A stretch of DNA of 64,000 nt, taken from Nymphaea colorata. Its lineage: Eukaryota > Streptophyta > Magnoliopsida > Nymphaeales > Nymphaeaceae. The translations under genes were made by a program, and so were the position numbers. Shown piece after piece: positions 35,633 to 49,263 of this stretch; position 1 is the first letter of the stretch, and every line of letters starts with the position of its first letter. Under the pieces are notes generated by a model, which worked only from the letters and a program-made list of their open reading frames with translations, was not told the origin of the DNA and did not search any database. Location of the stretch: contig NC_045148.1 of NCBI RefSeq assembly GCF_008831285.2, forward strand, positions 7,135,001 through 7,199,000, in the 5' to 3' direction.

Positions 35633-37980
35633 GCTCATGCATCATTAGAAGTTGACCAGCTTAAAAGCCTGATCAAAGAACATGCAGTTATCTAGACTTT
35701 CTATGTTGGTTTACCACAATGGTGCCTTACTTCTTCCTTGTTCCTGGTTTTTTTTTTTAAGAGGGACCACTAAAGTAAGGTGTAACACTGTCAATGCATT
35801 CAATTTTAAATGATGCCATGTTCCACTACTTAAGTGTTCCTTCTTGTGTGAGAATAAAATTTGTTTAGTAGGTGTAGATATATATCAAATAGGTTCACAA
35901 CCAAGTTTTTTCTCATGGGTCTGGACATAACTCTCATCATTTAACCTCATTAAACAATAAATCAGCTGGTCTTGTTGTTGTCATTCATAACTTTTACAAG
36001 ATATAATTTGATTAACTTTTGATGCATAGTTGGCTTAGTAAAGCTTAACTCGGCCATATATAAGATGTTTAATTTATGTTTGGCATTTAATATCCATGAT
36101 TGAACTAAATTGTTGCAGTAGCAAGTGATGGAGGTGAATCTGGTTTTAGAATGGAGCCATCAACACATTCTAAGTTATTTTTGTTGTTCAATGTTGTGAT
36201 CATGGTGATTCTCCATATCTTCCATTAAACATTAAGGGCTCATGGGTGTTTTCCTTGGGCTATCTGAATTATGTACATAGCAAAGTCATTCCTATGTTAC
36301 CTCATTAACTGGATACCTAAAAGGTTGTTAATTTAAGTTTTCAACAGTATTGTGTGGCATTCTTCTTGATCACCGAAAAAAAAAACAAAATGGTGGAAGC
36401 ACAAGCAAATGAATTGATAAGGGATCACCTTTTGTACACCTAAGGCAGACGACACAGGTACATTTCAAAAATGGTTCCTTTTCTTCACAAGTTATTATTT
36501 AGATGCACGGATTAATTATAAGAGGGTAAGGTTGGTTCCATACAAATCGCAATATCTAAGTTGAGTGATTAGCCAAGTGTGAGATTTCATAGTTTGTTCT
36601 CAGATCATGTTTCTTATGTGCTCATGCTCATTATAAAAGCTCAAAATATATATTGTTGTAACGTTAGAAGCAATACAAATTTGAAATGTAAACCTATTTA
36701 TGCAAACCACCATACAACATGTGAATGGAGCACTTATTTAATGTGTCTATAAAAGACAAGATAGTAGCATGAAACAAAGAAAATATGCAAAATTAAAGGC
36801 TAACTATTTTAAATAAAACCATTTTATAAAAGGTCCCTAACTTATAACCTGGGACATCTTTCCAAATGGTCACTTCCTAATGCCTTTTTCTCCCTAAATA
36901 GTCCTTGTCTTATTAGGAACAATGCTTGGTTAGGCAATCATCTAGTTGTTTTATTCAAATCTCTTATTTGTGGAGAGAAAATGATTTACATCAACTTAGA
37001 TTGTCAATAAAGTAGGATTCAATGCCCTTCCAAAGTCTTCTCTCTTGCACACCAGATAATATTAGGAGAGTATTAGCAACTTTGAGATCTCATTTTTTCA
37101 TCAATTTGCATGTCCACTTTGAATTCTTTTAGAGTGGAATGTTTTCCATTCATGACTAGGTAAAATGCTGGCCCACAAGGGCCCTATTTAGGGCTGTTAT
37201 AGAGAATTGTCCACCCTTAATAATCAACTTTCCAATAGTCTTTTGGAGCTCTTTTGAAAATACCATTATATAAGTTCATTTTCTTTCTACAACTTGAATT
37301 CTTTCACCAATTCTACAATGAAGTTTTCTGTCTTACATCTAATTATAAGACTCGAATAATCAATTTGATGAGGCTTACAATTACTGATAAGAATATGTCT
37401 ATCATGTGGAGGACCCTACTTCAAATCCTACCATTCTCTACCAATAACACCATCCAATTTTCGAAGGCAAGAATGTTTCTCACCTCTATAACGAAGAGAC
37501 TAGGAGGTTGCTTCATTTCTCATGCCTTTTTTCCATGTCTAACTTTGCAGTAATAGCTTGCTAGGGGTTAGGTTTCCTCTCTTTATTCAGCACAAAAATG
37601 CTTTATACAAGAGGGGAAGATCAGTGGGAGACAAAAGACACATGTCTAACGTTATTTCTAACGTCACAAGGACCATGCAACTTGCTAAAAAAGTACGAAT
37701 TATACTCATTTGATTTACAAGAATTGCAATATTCCATTTAGCTAAAATCTCACATAAGGATCCTTAAAGTTTTCATTTTCCTCCCAAACAAGAACATTTC
37801 TTTTGAGCACATGAACTATTATGAGCACATGAACTATTATCTACATGAACCAGATGAAATATGAAAGCCATATAATGAGGCATGGATGTCTTTTCTCTTT
37901 TTCTATATACTTTACACCTTAGCTGATCCATATATATATAAAGGAGGCTACGACCACATGCAACATTTCATTGAAAACAA
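35633..37980. other. Intergenic AT-rich DNA, no gene seen
   Basis: No recognisable domain in either strand; probably old transposon debris. A short direct duplication (gagcacatgaactattat, twice) lies at 37806-37842. A TATATAAAGG motif at 37934 is followed by a gene-like leader, but only a 37-codon frame from 38001. Confidence 0.4.
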
Positions 37981-39110
37981 AAACTAGAAGAGAGAATAGA
38001 ATGTCATATTTTCTATATTGCTATTTTTGTTGTTGCACTTTCCACTTCCCAACAAGCATAATAAGTCTTCAACTTTCTCTTTGGTTTGCCCATAATTATT
38101 ATACATTACGATGAGTCTACATTGTCCCTCCTTTGATGTGAGAATCTAGATACATACAATGATCCTCTAAATGTAACAAATTTTTGGTAGGATAGTGACT
38201 TAATAAAACCACTTGCAGGTTGGTCATTGGTTAGTGGTGTTTCAGTACATGAATGTAATTGCTTCATCTTCATCTATTGTTGCTGAATGTAATTACTCCA
38301 TCTATTGTTGCTTCCTAAATGGAATGATGTGTGAGTTCCATATGTTTTATCCCTTCATGCAGCATAAACCTTTTCTTTAGAAATCATAATTTTGTTTTGG
38401 TAGTAAATTTCAATTGATTGGTATTAGTAAATAGACATATTATCAAGGATATAACTCATTTGGATCACTTGACAAGTTGCAGTAGTGCAACTATATTTGG
38501 CTTCAAACAATGAAATGCTACGGAACTTTGCTTCACTGAATTCCAAGGCACTACCCCAAGCCTAAAAATAAACACATTCCAACTGTTTTTTTTTCTTGCC
38601 TTTTATGGAGCCTCACCCACCACCATCAAAAAAACCATATAAAATAAAATTAGTGACTGGTTTAAACCAGTTGCCAAAGTTTGATGTTTCTCAAATATAG
38701 TACAGTTCTGTTTGCACTTCCAAGACGATGACCAATTAGTTAATGCATAGATCATGAGATTAACCTACTTATAAACATAATATCAGTCTGTATATGTCTT
38801 AAATACATTATTCTCACATAATACTTCTGAAACATGGTTCATTTTTTTTTCTTTGTTAGACTAAACTAATTCAGTCTATAGGTTGATGAGCTCTCCAAGA
38901 ATTTCCAACACATCCTTCATAAGCCTTCTTAGTTGATGAAATCAAATACAGACCCAAAACCAAGTCTTTTGACTAAGTAATTTCGACCCACTATGCTGTA
39001 CATGACCATATTTCAAGTTTCAAGGAGTAAACTCATCATCAATATTAACAATTAAGGCATGATCATCAACATAAGGGGGTTGATGTGGTAACATGCAATT
39101 TTGCATCTTA
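37980..39110 (-). pseudogene. Degraded copia reverse transcriptase / RNase H, minus strand
   Basis: Read on the minus strand, a YVDDHALIVN-like frame near 39085-39050 matches the YVDD catalytic motif of copia reverse transcriptase. About 500 bp further on (38610-38140) come relics of the RNase H end: a 'PWNSVKQSSVAFHCLKPNIV'-like stretch, then TATCQVIQMSY and a KHMELTHHSI-like stretch, ending near caaaggagggacaatgt (38138-38120), a plausible polypurine tract. There are many stops and frameshifts. It is in the opposite orientation to the 31692 element, so it is a separate insertion. Confidence 0.6.
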
Positions 39111-39892
39111 ACAGCTTCAGCAATCACTTAACTTGCATGCATCACTGTTAAGAATAGTAAAACAACCATTTTATATAAATCAACCCACATTTAGCGTGCC
39201 AAACTCATTATATAACATGCATGCATGATAAGCTTTTTTTCACCTAACCTAGAAATTACTTCTAAAATCAATTTTATTTCAATCTGAACTTGATGATTAT
39301 TACCAAGTCAGATATTTAATTTTGCAAATTAATCAATGCCTTTGTTTTAACAAGCTTTTTTCACTAGTCATGTAGTTACTAGGACCATTGTCCAATTAAA
39401 ATAGACACATTTTATAAGCGATCAACATTTAAGTTTCTCAATAGTGAAGAGATTACGCTTTTCTTCCAATTTATTTGGATTTTTCAAAAAACAAATATTT
39501 CTTGATGAAAAGCTTGTTCAACCGTGTGTTATGTACCTATGTTTAGCTGCTGCTCATATACCAAAAAGCAGTTCATTAGCTCATTCAAAGTACATGATAT
39601 GATTAGAGATCTTTAGTTCCTTTTCTGTGGCTGTAACAACATCAAATTTTGGTCATAAATTCCTCATTACTTTCTCAAATATCTTTTAATGAGTAGTACA
39701 CTCTCCAAGTGTTTTCATTTAATTAAAAATGACAAGTCCTGGGAAAAGTATTTGGATTGGCTTACCACTTTTAAAAGATAGTATCAGCTTGGAAACTTCT
39801 TCTGCATATCCATTCTCAACTAGATCTCATAAATCTTGTGAAATGAAAAATGCTTTCATTTTCTAACTCCGAGATTTGTAATTTTTCATCTC

Positions 39893-40225
39893 AAGTCGAA
39901 CCAACTCCAGTGCGACTCAAACTCACTCGGTTAACTGAAAACTCAACCTTATGAACGAGTTGAGTTTGAGTTACATCGTAGAGTAAGTTCATTTAATATA
40001 GGTTTTTGATTTTGTATTTATAAAATTAAATTAAGAAAAGAGATCAAGTCAAATGGGGAGTTGGTAAACAAGCTTAAATGAGTCAAGCTCAAGCCAGGAC
40101 TCGGTCTATCAAGGCGAGTTCGAGCTGATCTTATACAGCTTGACTCGAGCTAAGCAGTATCTGAGTCGAGTTGAGTCAAGCTGACCGAGCTCGAGCATGA
40201 ATCAGCTCGCGTGCAACCCTAGCCA
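39893..40225. mobile_element. Dispersed repeat rich in GAGTYGAGCTCGAG, copy 1
   Basis: Starts gtcgaaccaactccagtgcg and ends cgagctcgagcatgaatcagctcgcgtgcaaccc. The left end matches 43605 (ggaaccaactccagctcgaa). The body contains repeated gagttgagt and cgagctcgag phrases and an AT-rich centre. Non-coding. Confidence 0.5.
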
Positions 40226-41959
40226 AAAGGTGATGGCATTCGACCCACTGCTCCAATCATCTATATTGTTATACATGTATTTTGTTAAGTGACGTTAATT
40301 CTTTATCTTGATTAATAACTAGCTAAAAACGAGTAATATGTAATATTCGGCCATGAAGATCACTGCAATGATTGGACTTGCAAGAAATGACTCAAAAATG
40401 TTGTTTAATTTCATCTGTAAAGTTTTCAAATGAAAACACCATCTTCCGATTTCTCAATGTTGTACTCTTTCCATTTATTTCTACAATGTAATTGTTAAAA
40501 TTGTTATGTAAGCAATTAACCACTGTTAACTCCAGGAACCAGCTTGCAAAGCTCGTTGCTAAAAATCAAAGCACTACATTGCCAAGGATCTAAGGGAGGA
40601 ACTCTTTTTACTATTTACTCCAATGGGCTGGATCATCTTGCCAGAAATTACCTTCAAGGATTCTAATCCACTTTTTCGCAAATGTTTCGTTGTCGAGGGT
40701 TCCCGACATGTTCTTATGCATTACAATTTACCATCATTGAACATCTTGCTCTGTCACTAGCAAAAGAACATTTAACAAGAAAGTTATTATGTTTCTGAAC
40801 TATATATATATATATATATATAAGGAGATTGCTAGAAACCAGATCATTAGGTCAGGGACAAAACTAGATCGTTTAAATGTGATGTTTAAAGTGTTTTTTT
40901 TTTGTCATCTAACATTGTCGATATGTACTTAAGAATAGGTAGATGCAAAACATATATTAAGTTTATCATTTTTTGGGTTTTAATAGTGTTTATGAAAAGC
41001 TTGATAGCATCAACATTTTGATAATAGACTAATCTACATTTAAAAAAAAAAAAAAGGCCTTGAATCGGAGCATGTTTTATACCAAAAGGGTTTTCATAAA
41101 TATGTTAGGATGTTTACATTTTATTTAAAATAAATTTTTAGCAAAATTAAAGGGTCTTATTCCTGACCTCATGGTCTGTTTCTACCAATCTCTCTTTCTC
41201 TCACATACACAACTTATATGGGGTTTGTGGTAGAAAATATTTCCTACTTTTTTTTATCTTTTTTCAAAATTCAAACTACTACAGAAAGTAGCTTTTTTTC
41301 ATCTGCTGATCATTGCTTGTGGTAGAAAACAGGCAACGGTTGTCTAAAAAAAAAACTCAACTACCCAATCATTTTATATATCATGGCAATTGATATTGTC
41401 TTTGTTACGTCACCGCATTTAACAGAAAAATAAATTTAAAAACAAAAAATAAGTCAACAACTTCTGCAGTGTTGAAGAAAGCCGTAAACTTCAGCAATCA
41501 AAGCAACAAGAAAGCACTTGGACTCAAAGAAAAGGACCGATCGAAGCTCTTCCAGTCTTTCTCTAGATAAATTAACTTATGAACTTGCATGTCACGTTAG
41601 TCTATTCAATTGTGTGTTAAATTGAATCAACTACCACTAGCGGCTCTATATGAAAGCAGTCAACAAGTGCATTTTAGCCCATTAATGATCAAGATGAGCC
41701 CGTCCTTTATATCCACGCTCAAATTTTTAAATGGATGGACCAATCTTTTAATACATATATGCATTAATGTAACATAGAAATTTAGTAGTTTGAAACTCCA
41801 TGGATGGTTACTTATTAAGTTTCTTTTGTCCAAGATTGGTTTATATTTTAGCGATTGGAATTCCATAAATGGTATGAATTCATTGACAAGAACATTGTGC
41901 CAAAAATAATATATCGTACGTTAGATAATGAAAGTAATCATGTTTCAGTATGGCTTTAG

Positions 41960-42040
41960 AAGGCTTCAAGTGGCGTAGCATAACTGGTCGGGCAGGCAGA
42001 CATGTAGAAGCTTGTTGGTGCTACTCCTTTGACCTATAAA
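41960..42040 (+). mobile_element. tRNA-derived SINE head, copy 3
   Basis: An A-box-like tagcataactgg at 41976-41987 (one change from TRGCNNAGYNGG) and a B-box-like ggtgctactcc at 42017-42027. It is preceded by ggcttcaagtggcg, matching gggcttcaaggggc in copy 1 (12563), which supports a shared family. Confidence 0.45.
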
Positions 42041-43604
42041 TGGTGGGATCGCGACACTTCAGTCGTTATGTGTATTGTACCGCACCCAAGTACTCTCGAC
42101 GTAGCCTAGAACTCCAAAGGCAAGGGGAATGATGGAGCCTTTAGGTCTTTTATGGGTGGCGGGTTATTAACACAGAACACTAGATTCACGTAAAACAGTA
42201 GATTCACAAGAAAAAATTATTATTTCAAATGATCAAATGCTCATTTTTCAATTGAATCTAGCTGACTATTTGAATCAGAATTTCAATCAAACTTTGGAAT
42301 ATTATATATATGAATCATGCGTATGGAAACTAAATTCAGTTATAACATTTCCGACTTCTTTCCCAAAAATTTAAAAATTGAATGTTTCTATCTTCAAATG
42401 CTCCCCGTTTTAATTGGACTCGTGAAAGGAACAGTGATCGAACTCTGCGGTTGTCGAAATGTAATAAATGTGGCCATTATTAATCTTACACTTACTGTCT
42501 TTTTCACCTTCTTGGTAAGTTTTCAGTCTTGAAGTATTCATCACTTCTTCTACAGTTTTATGCTTCGATGTCATAAATGACCTGAAATTTTTTCAAGATA
42601 TTTAAATCTATACTGCGGCTACATATTTTGGAACATTAAATCCTAGAAACTGTAGATTTCTCGTCGCCATGCTGAACATAATAGTCTCATTAAATGTATC
42701 TTTCAAATTTCCAATCGGGAATACAAAGCATGAAAGTTGAAGAGGAACGATAAAATTAAGAATAAATTAACTAAAGAATTAACTAAGAATAATAATAATC
42801 TAAATCCTAAGCTAAGCTGTTTGTTGAATTGAGTTTGCCCCCTCAAAAGCCACCACATCACTGTGTGAGGGGCGTTTTACTATTTTTGTCCTTTAACTTT
42901 TCATTTTGTCTTTATTAAAAGGTGTTTTTACTTTGCTTAATTTTTCTTGTCGAGAGTATTTTGGTCATTTGGCACATCCACTTAGTGTTTGAGCATCAAT
43001 CACTTGCAGAGAGTGCACCTTGGATCGAATCAGCGACCGGCTGCCTAGTGGCCACCGATCCAACCAACGCACTAGGACTACTCCTCAGGGCATCATCTAA
43101 ATCACTTAATGACATTGTAGCACACTGTTACTGTTCCCAAATAGCCCAACTTCCTACCATCATTCAAATGCAAGTTGAGAAGCGTTCAAATTTGAATCTG
43201 GATCTGATTTTTCAAATATACATTAAATTTGAATCCAAATCCAACTTTTAAAATATGATATAAGATAAAGGCTATATATTGCAAATTAATTGAGTTTGTT
43301 TTATATCATTTCTTAATTCCAAATCCGACCAGATTTCTAAAGCAGGTGTTAAATTTTATTCTTTGTTCCACTTTTCTTAAGCAGCTTCGGTGGATATTTA
43401 ATTAAGAGACCAATTCATTGACATTATTAGAAGGTCCGACTAAACTGAACCGAGTCGGCTTTGGAGGGCAACTGATAAAGAGAAGCTAAAACTAGGTCGA
43501 GCCAATCCGATTTGGATCTCAAATCCATTTTCATCTGGAGACCATACTCCATAATCAATGTCCAGTCGAGCAAAACTCATCAACGTTCAACGAGTGGAAC
43601 CAAC

Positions 43605-43870
43605 TCCAGCTCGAATCGAACTCATTCGCTTAAGCTTGACTTGTAAGTTAAAGAAGTCAAGTTCGAGCTCTACTGGAGTTTGTAAATGAGTTGAATTTGA
43701 ATTTGATGAACTCAAGTCGATTAAACTAGATTAGGCTCGTTTAACATTAATATCTATTTTTGTAATTTGAAAAACTTAAAAATGTAAAAATTTTAAGCAT
43801 AAAATTCATATTAAAGAACACAAACGAAGCTCAAACTGAATTAAGTGAATCGACATCGAGTTCACGCAAT
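43605..43870. mobile_element. Dispersed repeat rich in GAGTYGAGCTCGAG, copy 2
   Basis: Begins ggaaccaactccagctcgaa and ends cgacatcgagttcacgc. It shares the left end and the general layout of 39893-40225, with an AT-rich centre. Confidence 0.45.
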
Positions 43871-44260
43871 AATCCGGCAGGCCAGTTGGTGGGCCCTTTG
43901 AACTCACGTTCCCCCGTGGGTCCCACTCCCAACCTGATGACGTGGGGGTTTCAGATCCACGACTCCCGTGAGGCCACGTGTATTCTCCTCGGATCCCTTT
44001 TCCACTGTTTCCGATCGAGGGGCAGCGCTACGTACAGCGTATGGGCAGCGTATCGCCAGAAAATTACGAAATTGCCCTGTCAGATGGACGGCTCCCGCGG
44101 AATGGGGGCATCGCGAGATCGGCGCCGAAGATGGTGGACGGATCTGGGGTTTGACTTTTAGTAAATTGAATTATTTGCGGTGGGGGTGTCCGGTAGCGAG
44201 GTGGTCTCAGGTCTGAGGCTCTGCCTGCTTCCCTCGGCCCACCCGCTGCCCCCACACCCT
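43870..44260. other. GC-rich island with ACGT elements, no gene assigned
   Basis: Unusually GC-rich for its surroundings. It contains CACGTG (43976) and gacgtggg (43940), the type of cores found in plant promoters. Open frames on both strands (43886-44161, 43968-44216, and the reverse) show no domain. It could be a decayed first exon or promoter, or a repeat fragment. Confidence 0.35.
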
Positions 44261-46704
44261 CATGCCCCTTTTTTTTTTTTTTTTTAATTAATTTCACTCG
44301 AGACGAATATGCCCTCCGTGTTTTTGCCTTCCACCAACACTGTCATCGGGTTGCGTTCGTTCACGCATATAAACTAATTTTGTTGTTGTCATTCCCAGAA
44401 ATTCTTTCATCTTTTTATGTACATGATATTTGTTAAACGAGAACATGACGCCTTTTAATTGTACATGCAAAGCTCCATCTCTCCCTTCCTAACAACTTGT
44501 TAGGGGAAGCTAGATAATATATAGGTATGCAGGTAAGAAACAATTTCAGCCGTTCATCTTTTCTAATTTCGACAGTTAAAACAAAAAGAAAGAGAAAAAG
44601 TTAAAATTAAGGGTTGAGATTGTGTGTTACTTTTATGTATATGTCGTAGCTATAGTTATTAAGTTACTCAGCCATCTAACAAAGACATTTCATCGCAAAT
44701 GGTTGAGAGAAATATATAAAGAAAATGGTGGAAGCTGATACTAAATAATAAAAATATTTTTTTTTTTAACTGTTCTGATTAAATGGTTGGGTGACTTTAA
44801 AAAGCTAGAGTCACAATTCAATTTTCTTTTATATATGATAAATTGTGACTCTATTTATTTAGGGTTGACTAATTCAGGGTCATCTGATCTATTATATGAT
44901 ATGGTTGAGAAGAAAAAAAAATATAAATTAATACTAAAAAGCAAATATATTCATCATCTTGTTTTTTTTCTCAAATGTCCATCAAAATGGATTAAACAAC
45001 CCTCATGATAGAATTAGATGACTTTAAATATCTACGGTCATCATTCAATTTACACACACACAACCCTCATAATCTAGATCACATGCTGCCCGTCTACATG
45101 GGTTTATAGTATTTTTTCATTTTTTGAATCAATTGAAAATATTTTTAAATTGTTCTTAGCATAAAATTAGAGCAACACATACGGTGGTATGCATCGGTGG
45201 ATAATGAGATAGAACTAAGCATCGGAAAAATCGTAGCTCCCATGAATACTTGCGACGGCATCGGAACTTGAGATTCCTTCAGCCGCTTGATAATTGCGGC
45301 AAATGGGCGAAAGCCAGAGAAGCAAGTAGATTGAATTTGTTGAAGAAGAAGAAGAAGAAACGCTCAATGCACAGGACAAAAAGTACTTAATAAATTTTCA
45401 TGGTTGAAGACTCCAAAAAGTTTAAATTTTCCGGCAAACAATGGAATCCAAGAGCCAATTATTACTGAGAAGTTGGATGCCGAAGGAGCTTAATTGTACT
45501 GTCTGTCTGACTTATCAGCAAATGCCGCCTTGAAAGATGGAATCTGTTTCGATAGAGGACTGGTGTTGTATTTTCCGGCCATCAACTTGGAAATCATTTT
45601 TTTTAATTATATATATATATATAATATATATAACTACCATTTTCTTGTCCATCTTTTGACGGAATAATTTATTCTTAGAGGCAAAATTTATTTTTTAAAG
45701 GTTTTATAAGGGTTTAATTAAATTTTTTGAAAATTATAAGAGGTGTTAAGATCTACGGCCATTGTCAGCCTCCTTTTGACTCGGCCCCCATCTAAGGTCA
45801 AACACTCCATATGGTGGATAATTGCTCAGCAATACAACCTGATAAGTTTCTTTTGGAGAGGATCTTTCCAACCACAAGCTTCCAATCTATGCTAGAGGGG
45901 TTCCGGCTATATTAGGACGGCTTATGGCCCCATTGGCGATTCGATGACAAGTCGAAACCGCACTCTTTCCCCTGCCTCCAGGGTCTAGGGCTGTTAATGG
46001 CAACATTATTCTTGATCATTAGCATTTTGCGTCATCATGGCCTAATATCTACAAGAAGAAGGTTGCTATTAGCTAGACCCAACATGCCTATACATCATCA
46101 ATCGTCATCATCATCATCATCAACATTGACTTGGTAGTGTTGCGACCAAACCACGTGTTTGTCTTAGAAAGCCCCATGAAAACCACAGACACATCATTTC
46201 CCATGTCAAAATCACGAAAGAAAGCGAACCAGAGCTCAAAGAGTTTTACCAATTAGAGGCCTGCCTAAGCTCCGCCGTTGAAAGCCCGGACTCCTCTCAA
46301 GCTTGGCCAAAAGGAAAAACATATGTGCATGTGTTAATTAGCTATGCTCTAGTGGCTAGCTAGCTTGATAGATTTGGAAGGTCTAGATAAATGAAAATGT
46401 TGTCTTGGTTTCTAACCTTGTTTGGGTTGTAACCGAAACTATTGAGAGCAGGTTAGAATTCGTAGAATCAAGAGCCCAAGCTTTGTGCAGGAATTTATTG
46501 GGTCGTTGTAGTGGTGTCAAAGTACCGTTCAACATTCTGACCCGAGGTGTGGACATGTGTGCTTTATTATGAAAAATGTATTCCCATACCTAATATTCAA
46601 AATATTGAAGACTAATAAATGAGATTGTTATGGGATTGGTTAATTATTAGTTTTTTTTTAAGTTGTAACACAAACTGTCATAGTGAAAACCATCAAATCA
46701 AAGA

Positions 46705-46708
<4 letters not shown>

Positions 46709-46740
<32 letters not shown>
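46709..46740. repeat. (TA)n microsatellite
   Basis: Uninterrupted TA dinucleotides. Confidence 0.9.
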
Positions 46741-46744
<4 letters not shown>

Positions 46745-47884
46745 CCAGACCCCTAGGAGATAAGAAGTTAGGGACTAAGGTGTAAATTAGCCAAGTGAAG
46801 TTAGTTTTGCAAGAATCCAAAATACCACTCAAATTAAACAAAATGTTTCTGTTTACCAAAACTCGAGCGTTTCCATCAAAGTACTTTAACTCTTGAAAAG
46901 CTTTTATATTTATAACTAGATCTCTACCGTACTTTAACGATGTTTGCATTAAAAAAATGATAAAAAAGAGTCTCACATTTGGAGAAATAATAAATCACTG
47001 CACTTTTGTCATTTTATAGGGAAAAATTAATACTTCTCTAACTGTAGGAAACTTTTCCATAATTTCTATCCAAATTAAGTCGGAGTGCCTTTAAATTTAA
47101 AGTTGGGTTCTCATCTGCTGTTATTATTTTCCAAATATAAACTTTTTTTTCCATTTGATTTGCATGAATACATTTTTCTCGTTTTAGTCTGTAGGAATGC
47201 CTATTTTCCTTCTCTTTCCACCATTGGAAGCCGAGGCCAAAATTGAAGTTCCACCATTGAGATGTTTAATAGATCAAGTACTCGACTTCTTGTGCTTAGA
47301 TCAAGTTTAGCAGCCTGACTTTGACCAGCCACAGTGGCAGCGCCTACATAAATTTGTTTATTCTTGTATCGATACTGCGTGACTGATTATAAGGACAGAG
47401 CCATAAATTTTTTATAAAAGGAGTCAAATTAAAGTTTTTAAATTTTTACTAAGGCTGAAATATATAAGACAAGTGAAACTTTTTAAAATTTATATGTAAT
47501 GTTTTTTTTTTTTTTTTTTGATGTGGAGCCAGGACCTAATGCCAAACAATGACCGGTCTTGTACTTCCAAGGCGGTTTGGTTTAGGGCATGATCAAGTTT
47601 AATGAGAAGGACTAGAAAAATGAACCGGGCTCAGTCTGGCTCAATCCTAAAGGACCGCACCAAAAAAAAAAAAGTTAGACATGAAATTTGGAAGGGGATG
47701 AGGTTGGAAAGGTCGTCTGGTCCCCCTTTTCACATGTTGACCTACAAGGGAACAGTTTGATTTGAACGTGTCATCCGCAGCACGTGTCAAAAAAGTAGAC
47801 ACGTTAACTCACCGGAAAATTGTAGATGTTAAAATTGAAGCCATAAATGAGACGTTTAGATCCTAAAAGTAGTCGATGGAGACT

Positions 47885-48090
47885 TCTAACATCAATACAT
47901 TCGAATTTAAATAAATATATATGATGAGATTGAATCGGATTCAGTTTTAAATAAATATTATATATCTAAAGTCCTTAAATTTTGAAAGAACCATAATTGG
48001 TTTTAAAATTCAGAGATGAAAATTCAAATATTAGATGTAGACCAGATTTGGACTGTGAAATCGGATTTTAGATTTAGATTCAAGATGTAA
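47885..48090 (+). mobile_element. Partial GATGTCAA-family MITE
   Basis: Starts taacatcaatacattcgaat and keeps the gattgaatcggattcagttt and ccttaaattttgaaag landmarks of the family, but lacks a clear right end. Confidence 0.45.
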
Positions 48091-48771
48091 CTGGTGTCGA
48101 TCGAACAGCAAAGCCAGCACATATGTGATGTTTGATTTCCATAGACTCTACTCAAAACAAATTCTTACCATCATTTCCCACTGTCCAAATTCGATCAACC
48201 CAAAATACCAAACTTTCTTATTATGAATGAAATCTAAAATGTGTAAAGAGAACTAAGGGAAGCATTTTTGGAAAACTCAAATTTATAAGTCTGGAAAAGA
48301 TAATGGTCGCGATCCATGCGTCCCATTGTGGTAATTAGAATAAATGAAAACATGCAAGACATAAATGGAAAAGTAAGTATGAGAATATTTGCCTGAATTT
48401 GGATCTGGATATGGATGTGGCGTAGAGAAGCAAATCTGTACCCGGTTCGTTTTGGAACCCGTCCAAAGGCCACGGCTCCACCCCCCTAGGATTCCATTTT
48501 TCTCTTTTTAAATAGGTTCGTCCGAGCTGTCATATACGCCATATTCTGAGGGCAATATAGGAATTTCATGCCCCTGACTTTGAGGTCTGTTCCAGATTCA
48601 GGAATGGTCCTTTTCGTCCCGTAGACAGTATCGTAATAACGAGGGTAATATCGTCATTAGAAAATGCTCACTCTCCCAAGTCAAATTGCTTTCTCTGTCT
48701 TGCAGATACCGCAGCACACTCCCTGCCTCTCTCTCTCTCTCTCGCTCTCCCCCACTGTCTCGCAGATTCGC

Positions 48772-48801
48772 ATGGCATCCGAGACGAGGCGAAGAGGATG
48801 A
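48772..48801 (+). promoter_or_regulatory. Nine-codon upstream ORF overlapping the main start codon
   Basis: An ATG at 48772 opens a frame of nine codons (MASETRRRG) whose TGA (48799-48801) overlaps the main ATG (48798-48800) as ATGA. If the leader includes it, ribosomes would finish one base past the main start. This arrangement usually lowers or couples translation of the downstream gene. The ORF is seen directly; its presence in the mRNA is inferred. Confidence 0.5.
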
Positions 48802-49263
48802 AGGGTGAAGCCAGGAAGGGTTTTCCGGCGAAGATTCCGGCTTCAGTCTCCGCGCGAACGGGGAACCCGCCGTCTGGCCCGGCAGAGAGTCGGAAGCCCC
48901 ATTGCCGGAGGAGGCGCAGCGCCAGCAGGATCCGGCTCAAGCGGGACGTCGGCGCCGGGGCTGGCGGATCGGCCTGTGCCACCGGGCGGCGGTCCGGGGG
49001 CCCGGCGACGCCGCTGCTAACGTGGAAGTTCGACGTCGACGACGAGGGGAGAGGCGGGGGAAAGAAGAAGAAGAAGGCGAAGGCGCCGGAACGGAGCGGG
49101 AAGGACAATGGAGATGGCCGGTGGAAGGGGACGGAAGAGAAGCCTGCCAGGGTCATCTCTGCTAGGATGCTCGCCGCCGGGTTGTGGCGGCTGCAGCCCG
49201 TGGAGGTGTCGACCTCTGGCGGCCACGGTGCTCGTCGGGCCATCCATCGTCCGACGGGTTCCG

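Larger units (their letters stand above)
39600..43590. other. Intergenic AT-rich DNA with repeats, no gene seen
   Basis: Possibly includes more of the minus-strand copia element up to about 39900. It also carries a GAGTTGAGTCGAGCTCGAG-type repeat, a SINE head (41976) and a partial GATGTCAA-family copy (43175-43375). A 109-codon frame at 42922-43251 has no recognised domain. Confidence 0.45.
44260..48690. other. Intergenic AT-rich DNA, no gene seen
   Basis: Holds (TA)n at 46709, an (ATC)n run near 46100-46120, a GGCGGAGCC-family relic (47397-47535) and a partial GATGTCAA-family copy (47885-48090). The final 150 bp are GC-richer and form the promoter side of the coiled-coil gene; no clear TATA box is visible. 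Confidence 0.5.
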
